Of a DNA stretch of 64,000 bases, positions 39,329 through 49,433 are shown in pieces. Both the position numbers and the translations under genes were made by a program. Source of the DNA: Corynebacterium jeikeium (lineage in GTDB: Bacteria; Actinomycetota; Actinomycetes; Mycobacteriales; Mycobacteriaceae). The stretch's first letter is position 1; every line of letters begins with the position of its first letter. The notes under the pieces are model-generated. The model was not told the DNA's origin and did no database searches. It saw only the letters and a list, made by a program, of their open reading frames with translations. The DNA is taken from NCBI GenBank assembly GCA_003955985.1, contig CP033784.1, forward strand, positions 1,798,001 through 1,862,000, given 5' to 3'.

Positions 39329-39817
39329 ATGGAGCCGCTTGATTTATTAGTCCCCGAGAATTCCGCGCTGCAGCCGGTCGACCCCGCGCTGGCTAAGGTG
39401 AAGCGAGTCGCGCACGCCGCTCCCCTGCTAGTTATCACGATTGCATCCGTCGTCGCCGCTGTGATGTGGACTCCGTGGATGTGGTTGGGCGTCCTCGCCT
39501 GCGTGCTCTACTTCGCATATATCTACTGGCTCATCGGTCGACAAGTTCGTGCCCACCGATACCTCGAAGAGGACAACGACTTCATTGTTGCGTCCGGACG
39601 CTGGTGGCGCTCGGTCACTGTCGTCCCTTACGGACGAATCCAGTTCATCGACATCGATGAAGGACCTCTCCTTCGACTATTCGGACTGGCAACGCTGAAG
39701 CTCAACACAGCATCGGCGAGCTCGGATGCAGCCGTCCACGGTTTGCCACGTGAAGAAGCGCTCGCCCTGCGCGCTCGTCTATCTCAGCGCGCCCACGACC
39801 GGATGGCGGGTCTCTAA
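39329..39817 (+). CDS. PH-domain membrane protein (YdbS-like)
   Basis: 162 aa. Two adjacent hydrophobic segments (about 33-50 and 52-70) precede a bacterial PH (bPH_2/DUF304) domain containing YGRIQFIDIDEGPLLRLFGLATL, the family signature. It forms a two-gene operon with the next gene: TAA is followed directly by its ATG. In Bacillus the YdbS-YdbT pair influences sensitivity to antimicrobial compounds (known for that family only). Confidence 0.9.
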   Translation: MEPLDLLVPENSALQPVDPALAKVKRVAHAAPLLVITIASVVAAVMWTPWMWLGVLACVLYFAYIYWLIGRQVRAHRYLEEDNDFIVASGRWWRSVTVVPYGRIQFIDIDEGPLLRLFGLATLKLNTASASSDAAVHGLPREEALALRARLSQRAHDRMAGL

Positions 39818-41197
39818 ATGAGGCATAGAGTTCATCCCCTATCTCCGCTGCTCAAAAGCTTTGCCACAATCGCTGCGGTGACTGCATTCGCAGTCGCGAA
39901 TCAGTGGCAGTTGGCCGTTGCGGTCGTGACTCAGCTCTACGACTGGGCATGGCTCGGTCTCCTTGTCGGTACCGGTGCGGTCGCCATAATTATTGGTCTG
40001 ATTGCATTTTTCTCGTGGCTGTCCTGGCGGTATACGTTCTACGAGCTCACCGACGATGAGGTTCGCTACGGCTCCGGATGGCTACTGCGTTCTCGACGCG
40101 CGGCACGGCTCGACCGCGTGCAGGCGGTGGATATCAACCAACCATTGTTGGCGCGCATTTTCGGGCTCGCCGAAATTGTCATTGAAACAGCCGGCGGCTC
40201 CGATTCACACTTCACAATCAAATACCTCACTCCCCCGCAGTGCGAACAGTTCCGCGCTGACGTGTTGGGTGAGGTAGAAAAGCTGGACACCGAGCTGGCA
40301 CGTTCGCTTTACGACGGCGACAGCTCCACCGCGCCCCTCGACTCCGGCGCTCACATGTCCTCTCGCATGCCCGAAGCGAAGACCATCTTTGGCCCGGTCG
40401 ATGTCGGACGGCTGATTGCATCCGTGGCCATTGGACCCGGTCTTTTCGTCGGCATAGCTCTCATCCTCCTCGCCGTTGTCTCTGCGCTGTTTACCGACCT
40501 CATCGTAGAAATCCTCAGCGGAGTAACCATCACTACTCTGATTGTGATTGGCAGTTTCGCTGTCGGCCTTTTCGGGGTACTAAATCAGTCGTGGGATTTC
40601 ACGCTGAAGGTATCGTCGGAAAGCAGGCGTCTGGCGATTACCGCCGGACTGTTGTCGACGCGCGCTCAGACCATTCCCATTGATCGCATTCATGGCTTTA
40701 AAGTGGTGCAACCGCTCTGGTGGCGTCCGTGGAGATGGTCCCGTGCGGATGTCTCGGTGGCGGGCTATGGCCTGGACAGCACACAGTCGAACAACACACT
40801 GGTGCCAGTGGCACCGGCACCGGAGACGGACGCGATTGTCGATTACCTGATGAATGAGATTGCGGGACCGTCCTCCGCGGATGACCTGTTGGGCTCCTGG
40901 CAGACTCCACGCACGGCATGGTGGCTCAGCCCAATTGACTGGAAATTCCAAAAGGTGCAGGCCACGCGGCGGGGTCTTTTAGTGACAAAGGGCCGGTTCT
41001 GGCATACGCGGTTCATCGTTCCCTGGCAGCGTATTCAAGGACATACACTGATTATTTCTCCGCTGAAGAAAGCGGCGGGAGTGGCAAACGTGCGAATCGA
41101 CATGGTGCCGGGAGCGGTCACTCCGGTGGCAACGGAGTTGAAGTTGGATGATGCGTACCAGCTCACCGCGCTGATTCAGGAACACAAGGTTGTTTAG
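39818..41197 (+). CDS. PH-domain membrane protein (YdbT-like)
   Basis: 459 aa with three bPH_2 repeats: around residues 85-140 (RAARLDRVQAVDINQPLLARIFGLAEI), 280-310 (RAQTIPIDRIHGFKV) and 390-430 (RFIVPWQRIQGHTL). Hydrophobic pairs separate them (about 20-70, and 195-250). It is the larger partner of the YdbS-like protein and begins immediately after its stop codon. Function in actinobacteria is unknown. Confidence 0.9.
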   Translation: MRHRVHPLSPLLKSFATIAAVTAFAVANQWQLAVAVVTQLYDWAWLGLLVGTGAVAIIIGLIAFFSWLSWRYTFYELTDDEVRYGSGWLLRSRRAARLDRVQAVDINQPLLARIFGLAEIVIETAGGSDSHFTIKYLTPPQCEQFRADVLGEVEKLDTELARSLYDGDSSTAPLDSGAHMSSRMPEAKTIFGPVDVGRLIASVAIGPGLFVGIALILLAVVSALFTDLIVEILSGVTITTLIVIGSFAVGLFGVLNQSWDFTLKVSSESRRLAITAGLLSTRAQTIPIDRIHGFKVVQPLWWRPWRWSRADVSVAGYGLDSTQSNNTLVPVAPAPETDAIVDYLMNEIAGPSSADDLLGSWQTPRTAWWLSPIDWKFQKVQATRRGLLVTKGRFWHTRFIVPWQRIQGHTLIISPLKKAAGVANVRIDMVPGAVTPVATELKLDDAYQLTALIQEHKVV

Positions 41198-41305
41198 AAT
41201 GCTATTTAATGAGGTCTCCCAGGACGGCCGTCTCGCGCGGTCTTGTGGGATCTCGCAGGAAAACTCTCTCTGCAGGCTAGTGGCATAGTCATTACGCTGG
41301 GATGC

Positions 41306-43117
41306 ATGACTATCGCCAAGGAAGATTACGAGTGGTACCGCAGCGCGGTGTTCTATGAGGTGCTCGTCCGGGCCTTCTTCGACTCCGACAACAACGGCTC
41401 CGGCGACCTCAAAGGGCTGACGGAGAAGCTCGATTATCTGCAATGGCTGGGCGTTGACTGCCTCTGGCTGCCGCCTTTCTACGACTCCCCGCTGCGCGAC
41501 GGCGGTTACGATATCCGCGACTTCCGCGCCGTGCTCGACGAGTTTGGCACGGTCGAGGATTTTAAGGTGCTTCTCGACGAGGCCCATGCGCGCGGTATCC
41601 GCGTTATTACTGACCTGGTGATGAACCACACCTCCGATACCCATGAGTGGTTTCAGCAGTCGCGCACTGATCCGGATGGCCCCTACGGCGGCTTTTATGT
41701 CTGGACTGATGACCCGGACACTTACTCGGGCGCACGCATTATCTTTGTCGATACCGAGGATTCCAACTGGACCTATGACCCGGTGCGTGGCCAGTACTAC
41801 TGGCACCGCTTCTTCTCCCACCAGCCGGATTTGAACTATGACAATCCGGCGGTGCAGGAAGCGATGCTCGATGTGCTGCGCTTCTGGTCCGATCTCGGCA
41901 TCGATGGCTTCCGCCTCGACGCTGTGCCCTACCTCTTCGAGCGCGAAGGCACTAACTGCGAGAACCTGCCCGAGACCCACGCTTTTCTGAAGCGCTGCCG
42001 CAAGGTCATGGATGAGGAATACCCGGGTCGCGTCCTGCTGGCGGAGGCCAACCAGTGGCCCTCCGATGTGGTGGAATACTTCGGCGACCCGGAGGTCGGC
42101 GGCGACGAATGCCACATGGCTTTCCACTTCCCGCTCATGCCACGCATTTTCATGGCGGTGCGAAAGCAGTCCCGCTTCCCCATCTCGGAGATCCTGGAGT
42201 CTACGCCAGAGATTCCGTCTTCGGCTCAGTGGGGAATCTTCCTGCGCAACCACGATGAGCTGACGCTGGAAATGGTCACCGATGCCGAGCGCGACTACAT
42301 GTACGCCGAGTATGCGCACGATCCGCGAATGAAGGCCAACATCGGCATTCGCCGTCGTCTAGCGCCACTGCTGCAAAATGACCGCACACAGCTCGAGCTT
42401 TTCAATGCCCTGCTACTCTCCCTGCCGGGTTCGCCGGTGCTCTACTACGGGGACGAAATTGGTATGGGCGACAACATTTGGCTCGGCGACCGCGATGGCG
42501 TGCGCACACCGATGCAGTGGTCGCCCGACCGCAACGCCGGGTTCTCCAAGGCCGACCCCGGTCGGCTCTATCTGCCGACCATTCAGGATGCGACCTACGG
42601 TTACCAGGCGGTCAATGTCGAGAACCAAGCGAGCTACTCCAATTCGCTGTTGAATTGGGTGCGTCGACTGATTCAGGTCCGCAAGCGCTATGAGGCTTTT
42701 GGCCTCGGTGACTTCCGCGAGCTGAATAGCGACACCGCCTCTGTTCTGACCTATCTGCGCACATACGGCGACGAAGTGCTGCTGTGCGTCAACAACCTGT
42801 CCTCTTACCCCGCGGCCGTCTCGCTGGATCTGTCCGAGTTCGCCGGCGCCACCCCGGTAGAGCTCACGGGTTCGGTTCCCTTCCCCACAATTGGCACTGA
42901 TCCCTACCAGATCACGCTTCCTGGTCACGGTTTCTACTGGTTCGAAATCCAGTTGCCGCCAGAGACAAACCTCGAATCGAGCGCCTCCATGTCGGCGCCG
43001 ACAATCCCGGTTGCGCAGGCGATATCGGACGCGCCGGTGACGTCATCACGCGAGCACTCAGGCACCGCCGCCGATGCCGCAGCCGATGCCGTCACAAACG
43101 CCGATAATAAAGAGTGA
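41306..43117 (+). CDS. treS: Trehalose synthase / maltose alpha-D-glucosyltransferase
   Basis: Interconverts maltose and trehalose; GH13_16, 603 aa. Nucleophile Asp205 ([10 protein letters not shown]), acid/base Glu247 (LLAEANQWP), transition-state Asp317 (LRNHDELTL). The ATG at 41306 gives [20 protein letters not shown], the usual TreS opening. The last ~45 residues are a Ser/Ala/Asp-rich tail with no counterpart in the catalytic family. Mak follows after 32 bp, so TreS-made maltose can be phosphorylated for the GlgE route; glgE itself is not in this window. Confidence 0.95.
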   Translation: MTIAKEDYEWYRSAVFYEVLVRAFFDSDNNGSGDLKGLTEKLDYLQWLGVDCLWLPPFYDSPLRDGGYDIRDFRAVLDEFGTVEDFKVLLDEAHARGIRVITDLVMNHTSDTHEWFQQSRTDPDGPYGGFYVWTDDPDTYSGARIIFVDTEDSNWTYDPVRGQYYWHRFFSHQPDLNYDNPAVQEAMLDVLRFWSDLGIDGFRLDAVPYLFEREGTNCENLPETHAFLKRCRKVMDEEYPGRVLLAEANQWPSDVVEYFGDPEVGGDECHMAFHFPLMPRIFMAVRKQSRFPISEILESTPEIPSSAQWGIFLRNHDELTLEMVTDAERDYMYAEYAHDPRMKANIGIRRRLAPLLQNDRTQLELFNALLLSLPGSPVLYYGDEIGMGDNIWLGDRDGVRTPMQWSPDRNAGFSKADPGRLYLPTIQDATYGYQAVNVENQASYSNSLLNWVRRLIQVRKRYEAFGLGDFRELNSDTASVLTYLRTYGDEVLLCVNNLSSYPAAVSLDLSEFAGATPVELTGSVPFPTIGTDPYQITLPGHGFYWFEIQLPPETNLESSASMSAPTIPVAQAISDAPVTSSREHSGTAADAAADAVTNADNKE

Positions 43118-43149
43118 TCTTTTAAGTCCCGAAAGGCGAACGAACTGAA

Positions 43150-44502
43150 ATGACTATTCCCACCGCCGATTTCATTGCCGAAGAGCTGGCAGACACACTG
43201 GTCAAGATGCGCTTTTTCGCTGACAAGGTCTCTGACATCGACCACGTCGAGATCCTCGCGCTTGACCCCGTACTGCGCGACAATCCCGACAGTCCCGATG
43301 TCGATATCGCATTGGTGAGGGTGCACACCGCGCATTCCGCACCGACCTATCAGCTGCCCATCGCTTGGGCGGAGGACGTCCCCGATGGCCACGAGCAGTC
43401 CCTGCTGGTTCGCGCGGAGGGCATCGTCGGCTACGACGCTCTGATTGATTCGGATGCCATCACAGCACTCGGCCAGAAGCTTTCCGACGAAGGCAAGCTC
43501 GGCCGCATGGAACTGCGACGTGTGCCGGGCTCTGAGCAGCTCCGACCGAAATCCGGCCGCCCCATGGGAGTCGAGCAGTCGAACACCTCGGTCATTTTCG
43601 ACGACCGCGTGATGTGCAAGTTCTTCCGTCGCCTCTACCCCGGTACTAATGCCGATGTGGAGCTGCTGGCCGCACTGGCCCAGGCGGATTGCAAGTTCGT
43701 CCCTGAGCTCTACTCCTGGGTGGAGACCACCATTGGCGAAGACACCTACACCACCGCCATGCTGCAGGAATTCGCACCGAACTCAGTCGATGGCTGGGAG
43801 TTGGCTCTTGGCGCAGTGCGCGATGCCATCCGCGACAGTCAGACCCCGCTGGAAGATTTGGGCACCGACTTTACATCCGAAGCGCGTGCGCTCGGCGAAG
43901 CAGTGGCCTCGGTACACAGCAGCCTCGCTGCCGCTGTCGCGGTAAAGAAGCGTCTGGCCGGTGCGGAGCTGGTAGCCCCACTGCGAGCTCGACTGGACTT
44001 CGTCGCTGGTGTGGTGCCACAAATTGCTGAGGTCAAGGATAAAGCGCAGGCTATCTTCGATCGCGCGGAGGCTGCGGTTCCCGAAGGTGGTGCCGTCGTC
44101 CAGCGAATCCACGGTGATCTGCACTTGGGGCAGGTATTGCGCACGCCGAGCTCTTGGCGCTTGATTGACTTCGAGGGCGAGCCGTCGCGCCCGTGGGAGG
44201 AGCGCCGGCTGCCGGATCACCGCCTACGCGATATCGCCGGCATGATTCGCTCCTTCGATTACGCCGCTCATTACCCGCTGCTGACCGGACGTGAAGACAC
44301 CGAGGCAGCTACCGAGCGTGTTGAGCAGTGGGCTCGCCGCAATATCGATGCGTTCTTGGAGGGCTATGGCGATGCCAGTGACCCGGCGCTACTGGAGGCC
44401 TTTGTACTGGATAAGGCCATCTACGAGTGCCTTTACGAAGCGCAGAACCGCCCCAACTGGCTGCCGCTGCCGCTTGGTGCTGTGCGCTCGCTGTTAGGAT
44501 AG
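43150..44502 (+). CDS. mak: Maltokinase
   Basis: Phosphorylates maltose to maltose-1-phosphate with ATP; 450 aa, the usual length. The aminoglycoside-phosphotransferase-like fold shows catalytic IHGDLHLGQVLR (about 319-330) and the metal-binding LIDFEGEPSRP. An N-terminal ~100-residue cap domain precedes the kinase. Position directly after treS matches M. tuberculosis treS-mak (Rv0126-Rv0127), placing it in TreS-Mak-GlgE glucan synthesis. Confidence 0.92.
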   Translation: MTIPTADFIAEELADTLVKMRFFADKVSDIDHVEILALDPVLRDNPDSPDVDIALVRVHTAHSAPTYQLPIAWAEDVPDGHEQSLLVRAEGIVGYDALIDSDAITALGQKLSDEGKLGRMELRRVPGSEQLRPKSGRPMGVEQSNTSVIFDDRVMCKFFRRLYPGTNADVELLAALAQADCKFVPELYSWVETTIGEDTYTTAMLQEFAPNSVDGWELALGAVRDAIRDSQTPLEDLGTDFTSEARALGEAVASVHSSLAAAVAVKKRLAGAELVAPLRARLDFVAGVVPQIAEVKDKAQAIFDRAEAAVPEGGAVVQRIHGDLHLGQVLRTPSSWRLIDFEGEPSRPWEERRLPDHRLRDIAGMIRSFDYAAHYPLLTGREDTEAATERVEQWARRNIDAFLEGYGDASDPALLEAFVLDKAIYECLYEAQNRPNWLPLPLGAVRSLLG

Positions 44503-44561
44503 GGCTTTTGTCGCAGTAATTTCATCGCGGGAGTGATCCTCCCGCAAGATAGAGGTCTTTC

Positions 44562-46478
44562 GTGCGTCTGCTCAGCAGAATCCTGTCCACTACACGAGTG
44601 CTCTGGCCTTTCTATATCGGGGTCATCATCTGTTCGCTGGCCACCGCCGCCGCGTCGTTGATTAGCCCCTTCCTCATCCGCGATGCCACCGACGCCATCG
44701 TCGGCGCGGTGTCCAGCGATGAAGGCTTGAGCCAGGCGGCGATGTCCGATACCACTCGCACGGTAATCTGGCTGGTCATCGGGCTGCTAATCGCAGATCT
44801 GACGCAAACCATCGTGCATAACATCGGTGGTTACCTGGGCGATGTGATGACTGCGCGCATGCGCGAGATTCTGTCGACCCGCTACTATGCAAAGCTGCTG
44901 TCGCTGCCGCAACGCTATTTCGACAGTCAGGTCACCGGCACAATTATCGCCCGCCTGGAACGCTCGATTAGCAATATCACGCAGTTCCTCCAGGCGTTTT
45001 CCAACAACTTCTTCCCGATGCTGTTGACCGTCGGCGCGGTACTGGGCATCACTGCCTGGCACTACTGGCCCCTGGCGGTGCTATTGATTATCGTTTTCCC
45101 GGTCTACACCCTGCTGACCGCGCTGACCTCGAAGCGCTGGCAGAAGATTGAAGCGAAAAAGAACGAACAAATCGATATCGCCGGTGGCCGTTTTGCCGAG
45201 GTCATCGGCCAAGTCAAGGTTGTCCGCTCCTTCACTGCGGAGCTGCGCGAAATCGCTTTCTTTGGTTCCCGCTTCCGCCGCACCATCTCCCTGACCCGCG
45301 ATCAGTCAACGTGGTGGCACCGCATGGATGCCCTTCGCGGGGGCATTTTGAACATCATCTTCGCAGGCATCTACCTGCTGCTTTTCCTGCGTACGCTGTC
45401 GGGAGAATTCTCCATCGGCACCATGGTCATGCTCATTCAGCTGATTAACATGGCGCGCCAACCAGTGACCATGATGAGCTTCCTGGTCGACGCTGCCCAG
45501 CGCGCAGTCGCTGGTTCGCGCGATTACTTCAAGGTCATGGAGCTTACTCCAGAGACCCGCACGCAGCCGGAGCTGCTCAGTGCAGCGACCGCGAATAACG
45601 GCGACTTCGACTCCGCGTCCGTTGGTTCCACCGCAGACGCAGAGTCCGTCGACAGCGCCCACCGTTCCTCCCTGGAACGCGCAGCCGAACAGGAGGCAAT
45701 TGGCGCTCCCATTGTCGACTTCGACGCAGTGGATTTTGCCTACGAAGAGGACAAGACGGTGCTCTCCAATGTCAGCTTCCGGGCGTACTCGGGCCAGAAA
45801 ATCGCCCTGGTCGGCGAGTCGGGTGGCGGCAAGTCCACCATCGTCAACTTGCTGCTCGGCTTCTACGCCCCGACCGCAGGCCGCTTGAGCGTGCTGGGTT
45901 CGGATGTCTCCGAGGTTTCCGGTTCCACTCTGCGTGCTGGCTCTGCCGTCGTGTTCCAGGACTCGTCACTGTTCTCCGGCACGATTCGGGAAAACATCGC
46001 CTACGGCAAACCCAACGCCACCGACGAAGAAATCATTGCCGCCGCGAAGAAGGCCAACGCCGACGACTTCATCCGCAGCTTCGCCGACGGCTACGACACC
46101 ACTATCGGCGAGCGAGGTATGAAGCTCTCGGGTGGCCAGAAGCAGCGCATCGCCATCGCGCGCGCAATTTTGAAGGATGCTCCCCTGCTCATCCTGGACG
46201 AGGCCACTTCGGCGCTGGACACCAAGGCAGAACGCGAAGTTCAGCGAGGCTTGGACAAGCTGATGGAGGGACGCACAACGGTTATCATCGCCCACCGCCT
46301 GTCCACAATTTCCGATGTGGACACCATCGTGACGCTGCGTGACGGTCACGTCGACGAGGTCGGAGCACCCGCAGAATTGGCGCAGACTGACGGTATCTAC
46401 GCCGAGTTGCTACGCCTGACGGCTTCGGCCTCGGCGGCGGATCGTCTGCGCCTGAAGAAATACGGCATCAAGGGGTAA
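44562..46478 (+). CDS. ABC exporter half-transporter (fused membrane and ATPase domains)
   Basis: 638 aa. An N-terminal six-helix ABC_membrane domain (about 15-310) is followed by an ATPase domain: Walker A GESGGGKST around 418, signature LSGGQKQRIA, Walker B LLILDEATSALD, switch IAHRLSTI. A 60-residue Ser/Asp/Ala-rich linker separates the halves. GTG start with AGAGG eight bases upstream. It acts as a homodimer or with an unseen partner; it resembles MsbA/multidrug or lipid exporters. No substrate can be named. Confidence 0.92.
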   Translation: MRLLSRILSTTRVLWPFYIGVIICSLATAAASLISPFLIRDATDAIVGAVSSDEGLSQAAMSDTTRTVIWLVIGLLIADLTQTIVHNIGGYLGDVMTARMREILSTRYYAKLLSLPQRYFDSQVTGTIIARLERSISNITQFLQAFSNNFFPMLLTVGAVLGITAWHYWPLAVLLIIVFPVYTLLTALTSKRWQKIEAKKNEQIDIAGGRFAEVIGQVKVVRSFTAELREIAFFGSRFRRTISLTRDQSTWWHRMDALRGGILNIIFAGIYLLLFLRTLSGEFSIGTMVMLIQLINMARQPVTMMSFLVDAAQRAVAGSRDYFKVMELTPETRTQPELLSAATANNGDFDSASVGSTADAESVDSAHRSSLERAAEQEAIGAPIVDFDAVDFAYEEDKTVLSNVSFRAYSGQKIALVGESGGGKSTIVNLLLGFYAPTAGRLSVLGSDVSEVSGSTLRAGSAVVFQDSSLFSGTIRENIAYGKPNATDEEIIAAAKKANADDFIRSFADGYDTTIGERGMKLSGGQKQRIAIARAILKDAPLLILDEATSALDTKAEREVQRGLDKLMEGRTTVIIAHRLSTISDVDTIVTLRDGHVDEVGAPAELAQTDGIYAELLRLTASASAADRLRLKKYGIKG

Positions 46479-46483
46479 CGCGC

Positions 46484-46518
46484 CGTCGTCAAGCATGCAG
46501 GAAACGCTTGACGACGGG
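46484..46518. terminator. Hairpin between converging genes
   Basis: CCGTCGTCAAGC (46484-46495) and its exact complement (46507-46518) form a 12-bp stem with an 11-nt loop, directly after the ABC exporter gene and before the end of the opposing lipid kinase gene. There is no T-run, so it may be a weak bidirectional terminator. Confidence 0.5.
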
Positions 46519-46533
46519 CACCCCTGCGCCCTT

Positions 46534-47493
46534 TTACGGACGGGGAACGATGTAGCGGCCAGCGCCCGGAACAATTTCGACGGTGACCGGCATCGGGAAC
46601 ATGAGGTCGCCGTCAGCGTAGGCATTCATCTGGCGTGGCGGGCCGATGTATTCCACGTAAGCCTTCTTGGCGCGGTAGGTGCTGACCTCCCCGATTTTTT
46701 CAACGGTGCCGTCGAACACGGACTTGAAGGCCAGGGCGGCCTTGATGCGCCCGGCTTTGCCGATGACAGTGATGTCCATCAGTCCGTCGGAGTGGTCTGC
46801 GGACGGGCAAATCTTCATCCCACCGCCGTAAGAACGGGTGTTGCCGAAGGCGGCCAGCGTGATTGGATCTTCGAGAACCCGATCGTCATCGAGCGTGATG
46901 CGGAATGGTAGCGAGTGAAAAGCCAAGAACTCGCGGACGATAGCCAGGTTGTAGCGGTTGCGGCCATGCGGCCAGGTCATCTGATTGACGCGGTCGGAGA
47001 CAATCGAGTCGAAGCCGGCACACATGATAGTGCCGAACCAGCGCTGCTCCCCTGCCTCATTGATGATGCGGCCGAGGTCAGTGGTCGTCCAGAAGCCATC
47101 GGCGATAACGTGAGCGGCATCGCGAGCATTGCCACGCGGCAGATTGTATTCGCGACCGTGGTCGTTTCCGGTGCCGGCCGGGATAATACCGAGGGGGATG
47201 CCGGTCTGTGCCTGCTCCTGCAGTGCGAGGTTAATCATGCCGTCGCCACCACAGACTGCCAGGGCATCAATTCGGCCGTCGGCGATGACCTCACGAATGA
47301 GCTTGCGGGCGTCGTCGGGGTTAGCACCTTGGAGAGCGATGACATCGATGCCGCGATCCGCGAACACCCGGCTCGCCCGGGCGGACGCAATCTGCGAGGC
47401 GCCATGACCCGCGTGGGGGTTAGTGACCAGAGCAAGGGTACGAATCTCAGTTGTTCCCAGCGGGTAGTTGAGATCCTTGTCGTTAGCGTTCAT
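46534..47493 (-). CDS. Diacylglycerol kinase family lipid kinase
   Basis: 319-aa DAGKc-domain protein that phosphorylates a lipid alcohol at the membrane. Seen: GGDGMINLALQ nucleotide-binding motif, PAGTGNDHGRE, and the later SYGGGMKICPSADHSDG block. M. tuberculosis Rv2252, the equivalent beside the AGPS-like flavoprotein, phosphorylates diacylglycerol and feeds phosphatidylinositol mannoside synthesis (known for that protein). It is divergent from the flavoprotein gene. Confidence 0.9.
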   Translation of the reverse strand: MNANDKDLNYPLGTTEIRTLALVTNPHAGHGASQIASARASRVFADRGIDVIALQGANPDDARKLIREVIADGRIDALAVCGGDGMINLALQEQAQTGIPLGIIPAGTGNDHGREYNLPRGNARDAAHVIADGFWTTTDLGRIINEAGEQRWFGTIMCAGFDSIVSDRVNQMTWPHGRNRYNLAIVREFLAFHSLPFRITLDDDRVLEDPITLAAFGNTRSYGGGMKICPSADHSDGLMDITVIGKAGRIKAALAFKSVFDGTVEKIGEVSTYRAKKAYVEYIGPPRQMNAYADGDLMFPMPVTVEIVPGAGRYIVPRP

Positions 47494-47589
47494 CGAAGAA
47501 ATACCTACTTTTACGTGGGCTTTTGACCGGTCAATACTGGCCTTTATGGGAGTGCGTTAATGCATCTAACTAAAGCTTACCAAGATTGA

Positions 47590-47630
47590 TTGACATTTTT
47601 TGAGAAAACGTAACGTAATACCGCTATAAT
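47590..47630 (+). promoter_or_regulatory. Promoter-like sequence before the flavoprotein gene
   Basis: TATAAT at 47625-47630 is a perfect -10 box about 90 bp upstream of the chosen ATG. TTGACA at 47590-47595 is too far (29-bp gap) to pair with it, but could pair with TAACGT at 47611-47616. Two overlapping promoters are therefore possible in this AT-rich patch. Confidence 0.5.
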
Positions 47631-47717
47631 AAAAGATGTAAAGATGTGCTTCCGCGCAAGTTACATATAATTCCGCAGTTCAGACTCGCAGCACCGATGC
47701 CCAAGGAGAAGCTCAGG

Positions 47718-49412
47718 ATGTCTAACAAGCTCACGATTCCGTACCGCATGCGCTGGTGGGGCTGGGGTGTTGACGGCAACGACAAGCCAATCACCACGGC
47801 CAGCGAGAAGCTACTGCAGCGCGAAATCGGTATGTCGTTGGACGCAAACAACCCGCCGCGCAACATCGCCGACGTCACCATCCCCAATAGTCGCCTCAGC
47901 GCCGAGGATATCGAAGCCCTGGGCGCTGTTGTCGGCGCGGATGCCGTCGCCACCGACCACGACACCCGCGTCAAGCACGCGGTCGGACGCTCCTACCCCG
48001 ACCTGGTTCGCCTTCGCGCAGCCAAGCTCGATGTCGCCCCAGATGCTGTAGTGCTACCGAAAACTGAAAAGCACATCGAAGACCTGTTCAAGGTATGCGC
48101 TGAGCGCAAGATTGCAGTCGTCCCCTTCGGTGGTGGCACCTCGGTCGTCGGCGGCGTGGAGGCTGTTGACGGAGGCATGGGTAAGGCCATCGCAGTGTCC
48201 ATGACCGCCTTTAACAAGATCATCGACATCGACAAAGTCGCTGGCACTGTCACCGCCCAGACCGGCGTTTTCGGCCCCGACCTGGAAAAGGAGCTGTCCA
48301 AGGCCGGCTTCACCGCTGGTCACTTCCCGCAGTCCTTCGAGTACTCCACTGTCGGCGGTTGGGTTTCCTGCCGCTCGGCAGGCCAAGAATCCTCTGGTTA
48401 CGGTCGTATCGACCGCAACGTGATTGGCATGCGCGTCGTCACGCCAGCCGGCACCATGGAATTCCGCGACATGCCGTCGTCGGCATCCGGCCCGAACCCG
48501 CGTGAGCTTTTCCTGGGTTCGGAGGGCACCCTGGGCATCATCACGCATGTGACGATTGCCCTGAATCAGCGTCCACAAAAGGAGATGCTCTTCGACACCT
48601 ACTTCTTCAACTCCTTTGAGGAAGCCGCCGAGGAGCTGCGCAAACTGGAGCAGAGCGGCAATATCCCGCACCTAGCACGCATCTCCGACGAGAAGGAGAC
48701 GCTGTTCGGCCTCACTCAGCTGGGCTCCGCCAGCATGTCCGAGAAGGTCACAAAGTACCTGAAGCTGCGTGGCATCGACACCCCGTGCATGGTGATTTTT
48801 GGCTTTGCACAGACGGATCCGGTCGGCGCCCGCGTCACCCGTGAGCGCCTGGCCGCTCGCCTGCTGACCAAGAAGTGCGTCCGCATGGGCTCCATCCCGG
48901 GCATGGCTTGGGTTAACCACCGCTTCTCCTCGCCGTACCTGCGCGATGTCATGATGACTCGCCGCGTCGGCGTCGACACCCTGGAGACCGCCACCACCTG
49001 GGATAACGCCGCTACACTGCGCCGCGAAATCGCCTCCGCAATGGAAGCCGCTGGCGAGAAGCACGGCACCCCGGTGTACGTCTTCTGCCACATCTCTCAC
49101 ATGTACGAATCCGGCTGCTCGCTGTACTTCACGTACTTCTTCCGCGAGACCGAGGGCGAGATTCTCCAGCAGTGGATGGACATCAAGACCGCGGCGTCGG
49201 AGGCCATGATGAACTTTGGCGGCACCATCACGCACCACCATGGCATTGGCCAGGATCACAGCCCGCAGTACTACGAGGAGAACACCGAGTTGTTCGCCAA
49301 GGTCATGCGTGCAATTAAGGACGAACTCGACCCTGCTGGCATCCTCAACCCGGGCAAGTTGGCTACCGGTCCGCGCTCCTTGGAAGAGCGTTACGACGGC
49401 AACATGATTTAA
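47718..49412 (+). CDS. FAD-binding oxidase, alkylglycerone-phosphate synthase-like
   Basis: 564 aa from ATG 47718 (AGGAG upstream). N-terminal VAO-type FAD domain (VPFGGGTSVVGGVEA, then FPQSFEYSTVGGWVSCRSAGQESSGYG) and a C-terminal cap with SHMYESGCSLYFTYFF and HHHGIGQDHSPQYY, features shared with eukaryotic alkyl-dihydroxyacetonephosphate synthase. No signal peptide. Whether it makes ether lipids in corynebacteria is unknown; the neighbouring lipid kinase and glpD keep the link with glycerolipid metabolism. Confidence 0.9.
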   Translation: MSNKLTIPYRMRWWGWGVDGNDKPITTASEKLLQREIGMSLDANNPPRNIADVTIPNSRLSAEDIEALGAVVGADAVATDHDTRVKHAVGRSYPDLVRLRAAKLDVAPDAVVLPKTEKHIEDLFKVCAERKIAVVPFGGGTSVVGGVEAVDGGMGKAIAVSMTAFNKIIDIDKVAGTVTAQTGVFGPDLEKELSKAGFTAGHFPQSFEYSTVGGWVSCRSAGQESSGYGRIDRNVIGMRVVTPAGTMEFRDMPSSASGPNPRELFLGSEGTLGIITHVTIALNQRPQKEMLFDTYFFNSFEEAAEELRKLEQSGNIPHLARISDEKETLFGLTQLGSASMSEKVTKYLKLRGIDTPCMVIFGFAQTDPVGARVTRERLAARLLTKKCVRMGSIPGMAWVNHRFSSPYLRDVMMTRRVGVDTLETATTWDNAATLRREIASAMEAAGEKHGTPVYVFCHISHMYESGCSLYFTYFFRETEGEILQQWMDIKTAASEAMMNFGGTITHHHGIGQDHSPQYYEENTELFAKVMRAIKDELDPAGILNPGKLATGPRSLEERYDGNMI

Positions 49413-49433
49413 CCCTGTTGCCGCCGGCTTCGG

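Noticed and set aside
40979..42319. 446-codon minus-strand frame across PH-domain gene and treS
   Set aside because: Antisense shadow crossing two well-supported genes, with no recognisable domain.
47590..47630. TTGACA paired with TATAAT as one promoter
   Set aside because: The gap is 29 bp, far beyond the 16-19 bp that sigma-70 tolerates; they must belong to different promoters or be chance.
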